Shown here: positions 58,152 to 64,000 of the stretch, piece by piece | How the letters are laid out: each line of letters starts with the position of its first letter | How positions within the stretch are numbered: position 1 is the stretch's first letter | Assembly (NCBI GenBank): GCA_963576725.1 | Contig: OY755243.1 | Location: 80,277,945-80,341,944, forward strand | Source: Azorinus chamasolen | Lineage: Eukaryota > Mollusca > Bivalvia > Cardiida > Solecurtidae | Length of the DNA: 64,000 bases | Direction of reading: 5' to 3' | Position numbers and translations under genes: made by a program | The notes under the pieces: generated by a model | Told to the model about the DNA's origin: nothing | Database searches by the model: none | Seen by the model: the letters and a program-made list of their open reading frames with translations, nothing else

Positions 58152-58330
58152 TTAAACCTTTGCTCAATATATAGCCCTTTCTATGCCTTTGCAAACAAAG
58201 CAGACCCTGATCAGATGGCTCCTGTAGGAGCCGTCTGATCAGGGTCTGCTCTTTTTGCTTATGATATAATATAGACATGTATTTGATTCTTTTTGAAAGG
58301 TCATATATACTCAGTTTCACACACTTTAAA
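58152..58330. mobile_element. Group A MITE with a near-perfect hairpin
   Basis: TTAAACCTTTGCTCAATATA, then 58191-58258: agcagaccctgatcagatgg, ctcctgtaggagccgtctga, tcagggtctgct. Right end eroded. Confidence 0.72.
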
Positions 58331-59150
58331 GATGTATGCTGCGCAAATTTCCGCAAATTTTGCGTTTCGAACTGACTTAATCAGAATTGGAATCTTATTT
58401 AACGCTTAACAGCATGGTCAGTAAATACATGTAGTTGTTTGTGTCGAAAAAACTAGAAAAATGGATTGCTACGGAAACCAATGGAACAACCTTTGCCATT
58501 GGCCGGAATCTGTCTTAAGATTCAAATTTTTACATACCGGAAATAATCATTCGATATACCTGTATGAGTTAGCTCCCTTTGACCGTTATATTTGATTGAC
58601 ACCATTGAACGGTATATTTAGCTTATTTGCATGTAAATTATATGTGGTAAGATGGGCATATTGCCTTATTTTCCTGAATAAAATCTATTATGTAGGCCAA
58701 CAACCAGTGTCAGCTATTGCACATGTGGTAACAACCTAATTAATATTCAAAGAGTTGTTCCGAAATAGAATCGGAGTTATTCAGAACTTGGCCGAAGATG
58801 TCCGCTGATTTCCGTACAAAATCCCCGTTTCTAAAAAAGGAGGCTCCTTTTAAAGAATTTAGCAGCATTCGGATAGCGATAATATTTAGCTGAATAAATA
58901 CATCCTGTCGGAAAATGGGTTGTAAGCATTATTTTCATTGTATGTATACCTGTACAGCTTCTGGTGTTGATTGATTAATACGAAAAATGTGCATAATACA
59001 TCTTTAAGGGTTAATCACAATTGACTGTTGTGACTTTTGAAAAACTGTATACAGTATTGTATAACTGTCTGTGATATTTGAAGCATTTGTCAAAATATGT
59101 GTTATATCAATGACTGTGCAAAATGTATACCTGCAATTTATGGGGCAAAT
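58331..59150. other. About 800 bp with no supported feature
   Basis: No repeat landmark or coding frame recognised. Confidence 0.45.
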
Positions 59151-59159
59151 GCTTGAGAA

Positions 59160-59228
59160 CTTTTGAAAACGAGTTGGATCCTGATGACACTCCAAATAAT
59201 TCAATCAGGATCCAAACTGTTTGACACC
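59160..59228. repeat. Group E hairpin
   Basis: gagttggatcctgatgacac, tccaaataattcaatcagga and tccaaactgtttgacaccct. Confidence 0.58.
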
Positions 59229-59311
59229 CTGATCGTGATGAAAGAAAACATTGTTTTCTGAATATAAGAATATACATGTAATATACTCCGACTTGCAAAT
59301 ACTTATGGATG

Positions 59312-59549
59312 TTAATCCTTACTACATATATGCCCTTTTTACCTTTGCAAACAGAGTAGAACCAGATCAGGTGGCTGTTGTAAGAAGATCAAGATCTGCT
59401 CTGTTTGTTTATAGAATACTATAGATAATATTCTACAGTGTCTTCCTTTGCCATAAAATACGGTGTCCATATGTCATTTGAACGATTCAGCTAATTAATA
59501 TTATGATGTCATTATTTCTCACATAAATATTTATGGAGTAAAGGGTTAA
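59312..59549. mobile_element. Group A TTAA-type MITE
   Basis: TTAATCCTTACTACATATAT ... tatggagtaaagggTTAA. Its right TTAA is shared with the next element. Confidence 0.72.
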
Positions 59550-59779
59550 CCCTTTCCATAATTATTTATGCATGAATTGGTCACTTGATGAATATTCAAT
59601 AACCTCATTGTTATGATTTAAAGTTTTCAAGGGAATTTTTGCTTTGACAAAAGCTGTAGAATCCGATCTATATCATGTCTCAAGCAAACAGTGCAGACTG
59701 CTCTTATAGGAGCCGTCTGATCTGGGTCTACTCTGTGTGCAAAGATGTGAAAAAGCGTTTGTTTGAAAGAAAGGGTTAA
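59546..59779. mobile_element. Group A TTAA-type MITE, abutting
   Basis: TTAACCCTTTCCATAATTAT ... gaaagaaagggTTAA. Hairpin partly deleted. Confidence 0.72.
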
Positions 59780-60029
59780 AGATGTATTAACAACAGTTTT
59801 GCACTGAATCTTTGATACAGCCTTATGGTTTTGTCAATGCATTAAAGCCTTGTTTGAAGATTTGTTCATCATATGTGTTGTTAAGTTATTGAAAAGTATA
59901 TTTTGGAGTTTGTATAAAATCACATGCACAGATTGTACATTGATATGATTTTATTTCAATACAAAGTTCTTGTCACTTCAATGCTTTATTGTTGTATTTT
60001 CTCACCCGGAGCTTATACCTTGTCCTGTT

Positions 60030-60265
60030 AACCATTTTCTTCATATAAATACCTTTTTACGCTTTTGCAAACGTAGTAGACCCAGATCAGACGGCTCCTG
60101 TGTTAGCCGCCTGATCAGGGTCTGCTCTGTTTGCTTATGACATAATATAGATCTGATTTTACAGTTTCTGCTGCAATGGAAAAAATCTATGTCCAGTGGT
60201 CGTAATAAAAATCGGCATTTATGAAGTCGTGAATTCTTGTATAAATTTTCAACCGGTACAGGGTT
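60030..60265. mobile_element. Group A MITE
   Basis: ttaaccattttcttcatata ... ccggtacagggTTAA. Hairpin gtagacccagatcagacggc with tip ggctcctgtgttagccg. Confidence 0.7.
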
Positions 60266-60267
60266 AA

Positions 60268-60890
60268 ACATGTGTAAATTGTTTGGATCCAGATGAGGCG
60301 CTGAGTAACTCGGAACGCTTTTGTTATTATTGTATTTTCTCACTTAGAGCTTAACACTTATCCTGCTAGGGACGTAGTCTATAAACAGCTTGGATCCTGG
60401 TGAGATGTTACTCGGGGTCTCATCTGGATCCGAGCTGTTTTCATAGGTAATCACAGATTCGCCATTGGCAGCGAAGGGGTCTTTACATTTGAATATGTAA
60501 TCAACTTACCATAACGGGGAGTAAGAATATTTACCTTCAACAATATTTTTACATCGTATTAACCCTAAATATTGCAGTCCAAGATCAGACGCCGCCTTTT
60601 AAAGGGACTTCACTTTTTGTCTCATTCTCTATTTCTATATTTGTGCTTTATTCCTTTGCAATGTGCATTAATTTATCTCATTTCCTTATTTTACAAAATG
60701 GCTTTACAAAAGTGGTTTGCAGACGACAATTAGAAATTTGGCACCGAAAGGGTAAAGCATTTCTTTTTATCGCCTATTGGAAAATCACATTCTTCCTTGG
60801 TTATAACCCGTCAGTAAATTCAAAACGGCTTGGATCCAGACGAGAAGCCGAGTAACTCAGCATCGAATCAAGATCATAGCTGTTTGAAAT
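60268..60890. repeat. Three group E hairpins
   Basis: About 60278-60320, 60385-60440 (cttggatcctggtgagatgt ... tcatctggatccgagctgtt) and 60827-60885 (cttggatccagacgagaagc). Confidence 0.58.
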
Positions 60891-60922
60891 AGATTAAGAA
60901 TTTCTTAAAAGCTTGAACAAAT

Positions 60923-61108
60923 TTAACCCTTTCCCTCATATTGACGACTCTATAAAAGTCACTTTGTGAAACCATTGTGATAAATAGAGCATTTGCTCCT
61001 ATAAGAACAAATTTTCTATTTATCACAATGGTTTCAAACTACAAACTCCTAAACTTTTCCTTTTCTCTAATTACTGCCCCTTTTCGGCAGATTAATTCAA
61101 AGAGGTTG
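60923..61108. mobile_element. Group C MITE, right end lost at junction with group B
   Basis: TTAACCCTTTCCCTCATATT ..., tip tgctcctataagaacaa, stopping at ttcaaagaggttgt, where group B sequence begins. Confidence 0.65.
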
Positions 61109-61117
61109 TAAAAAAAT

Positions 61118-61230
61118 CAACTTGTAAATAGTGCAGACCCTGATGAGACAGCTCCTGCAGGAGCTGTCTCATCTGGGTCTTCACTATTTACAGGTAGGTA
61201 TATTGACGCGAATAGCAAGCGAAGGGTTAA
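61118..61230. mobile_element. Group B MITE, right half
   Basis: aacttgtaaatagtgcagac ... aatagcaagcgaagggTTAA. Tip acagctcctgcaggagctgt. Confidence 0.75.
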
Positions 61231-61378
61231 CAATGACATTATTTCTTTCATTAACATTCATCCGGTAAAGGGTTAAAACAGGGTTTACTGTAATGGTGTC
61301 TTGGTAGGATTCTGATTGTCATTGCAATCAAGTGAAGAAACATTACTGGTCAAGTAACAGGTAAAGGTAATAGTTTGT

Positions 61379-62294
61379 TTAATCCTTCGCTTGCTGAATT
61401 TTAAAATACATTTCTCCTTCTTTACCCATGTCCTGTTGTATAATTACATATATCTTCACTGTGTACAAGTATTTCGCTGTGCAGTCACTGCTGTGGAGTG
61501 CATTGGTTGCACAATCAACTTGTAAATAGTGCAGACCCTGATGAGACAGATCCTGCAGAAGCTGTCTCATCTGGGTCTTCACTATTTACAGGTAGGTATA
61601 TTGACGTGTACTCCTGCAGGAGCTGTCTCATCTGGGTCTTCACTATTTACAGGTACGTATATTGACGTGTACTCCTGCAGGAGCTGTCTCATCTGGGTCT
61701 TCACTATTTACAGGTAGGTATATTGACGTGAATAGCAAGCGAAGGGTTACTCCTGCAGGAGCTGTCTCATCTGGGTCTGCACTATTTACAGGTAGGTATA
61801 TTGACGTGAATAGCAAGCGAAGGGTTACTCCTGCAGGAGCCGTCTCATCTGGGTCTGCACTATTTACAGGTAGGTATATTGACGTGAATAGCAAGCGAAG
61901 GGTTACTCCTGCAGGAGCCGTCTCATCTGGGTCTGCACTATTTACAGGTAGGTATATTGACGTGAATAGCAAGCGAAGGGTTACTCCTGCAGGAGCCGTC
62001 TCATCTGGGTCTGCACTATTTACAGGTAGGTATATTGACGTGAATAGCAAGCGAAGGGTTACTCCTGCAGGACTGTCTCATCTGGGTCTGCACTATTTAC
62101 AGGTAGGTATATTGACGTGAATAGCAAGCGAAGGGTTACTCCTGCAGGAGCCGTCTCATCTGGGTCTGCACTATTTACAGGTAGGTATATTGACGTGAAT
62201 AGCAAGCGAAGGGTTACTCCTGCAGGACTGTCTCATCTGGGTCTTCACTATTTACAGGTAGGTATATTGACGTGAATAGCAAGCGAAGGGTTAA
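61379..62294. mobile_element. Group B MITE expanded to 916 bp by internal tandem array
   Basis: The left part is a normal group B element (TTAATCCTTCGCTTGCTGAA ...). The right half is repeated nine times before the terminal TTAA. Confidence 0.82.
61610..62290 (+). repeat. Nine-unit tandem array (61 and 78 bp units)
   Basis: Units start (actcctgcagg) at 61610, 61671, 61749, 61827, 61905, 61983, 62061, 62138 and 62216. The first is 61 bp. Later ones are 77-78 bp and each ends with the MITE terminus agcaagcgaagggtt. Long frames on both strands here arise from the repeat period (26 codons), not from coding. Confidence 0.92.
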
Positions 62295-62620
62295 ATGTTC
62301 CTCAGTTTTACTAAAGTTGACGACACTAAATACATGTAAAAATATGTTTACAGTCATAAAAAGATCTTAATGTTAAGAACCGTTTAGAAACATCCTTGTG
62401 TCGGGGAATCATCCGGTTATACATCTTACAATAGTTCAAAATGCCTGCTGAATTTCACTAAAAAAATCCACAGAAAAAGTTTGTAAATTTTTGGCGGGAA
62501 AATATAGAGCTATATACCGTGGCTCTCTTGAGAAATCTTGTCTTTAAACATGAATGACCTAGGGATTTCTTTCTCAAATGAGCAATAGGCGAGAAATTTT
62601 ACTCATTAATGGATTCATGG
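62295..62620. other. No supported feature
   Basis: Plain AT-rich sequence between the tandem array and the (GA)n tract. Confidence 0.45.
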
Positions 62621-62621
62621 T

Positions 62622-62623
62622 GA

Positions 62624-62690
<67 letters not shown>

Positions 62691-62752
62691 GGGGGCAGAT
62701 AGACAGACATAGGAAACCCCCCCCCCCCCCCACACACACAAAGACACACACA
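62622..62752. repeat. (GA)n-(G)n and (C)n-(CA)n microsatellites
   Basis: About 58 bp of GA repeats, a G run to about 62695, then cagatagacagacatagg and a C run with cacacacac. Confidence 0.9.
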
Positions 62753-63044
62753 TTATCTCTTATGCTTTGACAGATCTTTACAGGTAGGCTATATGGGACA
62801 AACTTTAAAATAGATTTAACAAATGTTTATCCTATCGCTTGTTATATCTCATTATCTGTACAGGGAAGCTGTGTGGTTATTTGTAATACATATCTACAGC
62901 CAACCCAATGTAACGCTAAACCTTTAGCTTGTAAAATAATGTGCATTCGAGGGTTGTCTGGAGGACTAGTTGTTACAGCGAGCCAGTCGTTACATCAAGT
63001 CTGTACACGTACATGTAATATACATTGCAAGAGTGTCGCCTGCT

Positions 63045-63280
63045 TTAACCATTTAGCTGATAGAGGCGCCCTTTGGCACCTTTGCAAACAACGTAGATCC
63101 AGATCAGACGACCCCTGTTTGGTCAGGATGTGAACATTTTGCTTATGTTATTATATAGATTCGATTCTATAATTTCTGTCATGGTAAAAAATAAATTGTT
63201 CGTAATGACATTACATGTATATGTATATAAAAATGAATTCTTTGTTTCATGAATATTCATCAGGTATTAACGAGTTAACC
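63045..63280. mobile_element. Group A MITE
   Basis: ttaaccatttagctgataga ... gttaacgagTTAA. Shortened hairpin with cgacccctgtttggtcagg. Confidence 0.6.
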
Positions 63281-63471
63281 ATTTCGCTGCCAGATATTGT
63301 CGCCTGTTTCATTTTTATTTATTGTTTTTATTTTAGATGTTTCAATATACATGATCACAATATCAACCAGTTTGGATGCTGATGAGAACTCCATTTACCC
63401 GGCGTCACATATGCATACAGATTGTTCTGAGGTCATCATAATCGGCAGCTAAAGAGTTATTTATGTTCTGA

Positions 63472-63700
63472 AGCAATTACCAAGTACAGAGCACCCACTC
63501 TAAAGCCACCTCTCATAGAAAGTCTAAATTGTCAAATTACCAAGTACAGTACATCCTCTCTAAAGCCACCTCTCATAGAAAGTATAAATTGTCAAATTAC
63601 CAAGTACAGTTCATCCTCTCTAAAACCACCTCTCATAGAAAGTATAAATTGTCAAATTAACAAGTACAGTACATCCTCTCTTAAGCGATATATCATAGGA
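63472..63700. repeat. 60-bp tandem repeat, nearly four units
   Basis: Units at about 63476, 63536, 63596 and 63656: aattaccaagtacagtacat, cctctctaaagccacctctc, atagaaagtataaattgtca. Contains a group D-like 'tacagta..tcctctctaaa' end. Confidence 0.85.
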
Positions 63701-63764
63701 CGTTCTAGAATGGAAACCACACGAAATAGAGGAACTTTCTGGATTACTGTCGTCCTACGTTGAT

Positions 63765-64000
63765 CTTTATCCTCACACAGGCGCATTTTAACGCATTTGC
63801 AAACAGAGTAGACCAGGCTCAGACGGCTCCAAGGAGAGAAATCTGATCAGGGTCTGTTCTGTTTGCTTATGAAATAATATAGATCTGATTCTATAGTTTT
63901 TGTCATTGTCAAACATGCCGCCTGTGCCGATGTGCCATTTAAAACCCGTCTAATTAATATGCATGATACCTACACTTGACTTCATATATTTTGACCTCCA
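63765..64000. mobile_element. Group A MITE, cut by window end
   Basis: tgcaaacagagtagaccagg, tip cggctccaaggagaga, then ataatatagatctgattcta and ctaattaatatgcatgat. Confidence 0.62.

Noticed and set aside
61643..62120. Overlapping open frames of 135 aa (-) and 152 aa (+) with 26-residue repeats
   Set aside because: Both strands are open because the DNA repeat is 78 bp (a multiple of three) and lacks stops. The sequence is an amplified MITE end.

Overview
The window is eukaryotic nuclear DNA, most likely from a bivalve mollusc. It is AT-rich, genes are sparse, and dispersed repeats dominate. Several repeats have sequences I associate with bivalve genomes: 'agctcacc...gtgagcttttgtgat', 'caagggccataactctgg' and 'gggggcatagtgtttcacaaac'. 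The species call is inference; no search was run.

One host protein gene can be fully reconstructed. It is an eight-exon, plus-strand CCDC24 homologue at 42743-54399. All seven introns have GT...AG ends and consistent phases, and the spliced CDS is 1347 bp (448 codons plus stop). A tRNA-Ala(UGC) gene lies at 1303-1374. Everything else I can support is mobile-element sequence or short tandem repeat.

Layout. 1-402: start of a dispersed repeat that recurs inverted at 23.9-24.4 kb and direct at 27.45-28.7 kb. 950-5050: tRNA and hairpin MITEs. 5971-21157: a 4.3-4.8 kb segment present three times in tandem, each copy with an LTR-like module, a tRNA-derived SINE and several MITEs. The third copy carries a 1.21 kb hAT-type insertion with an 8-bp target duplication. 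21-33 kb: sparse MITEs, an 820-bp nested transposon and a 30 kb tandem repeat. 33151-38288: a 5.1 kb terminal-inverted-repeat element, possibly MULE-like, carrying two minus-strand exons for a complete C4HC3 PHD-type zinc finger. 39.9-42.4 kb: a cluster of dead non-LTR and Penelope-like retroelement tails. 42.7-54.4 kb: CCDC24, with hairpin MITEs in most introns. 54.5-64 kb: more MITEs, including one whose right half has been amplified into a nine-unit tandem array.

The commonest element type is a short foldback MITE. Group A/B/C/E elements end in TTAA-CCCTT...AAGGG-TTAA (piggyBac-like). Group D ends in TA-CAGT...ACTG-TA (Tc1/mariner/pogo-like). Unexpectedly, groups A, B, C and D share nearly the same palindrome at the hairpin tip, GCTCCT(N)nAGGAGC, although their ends and arms differ. 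I see no bacterial operon, CRISPR array or complete autonomous transposase.
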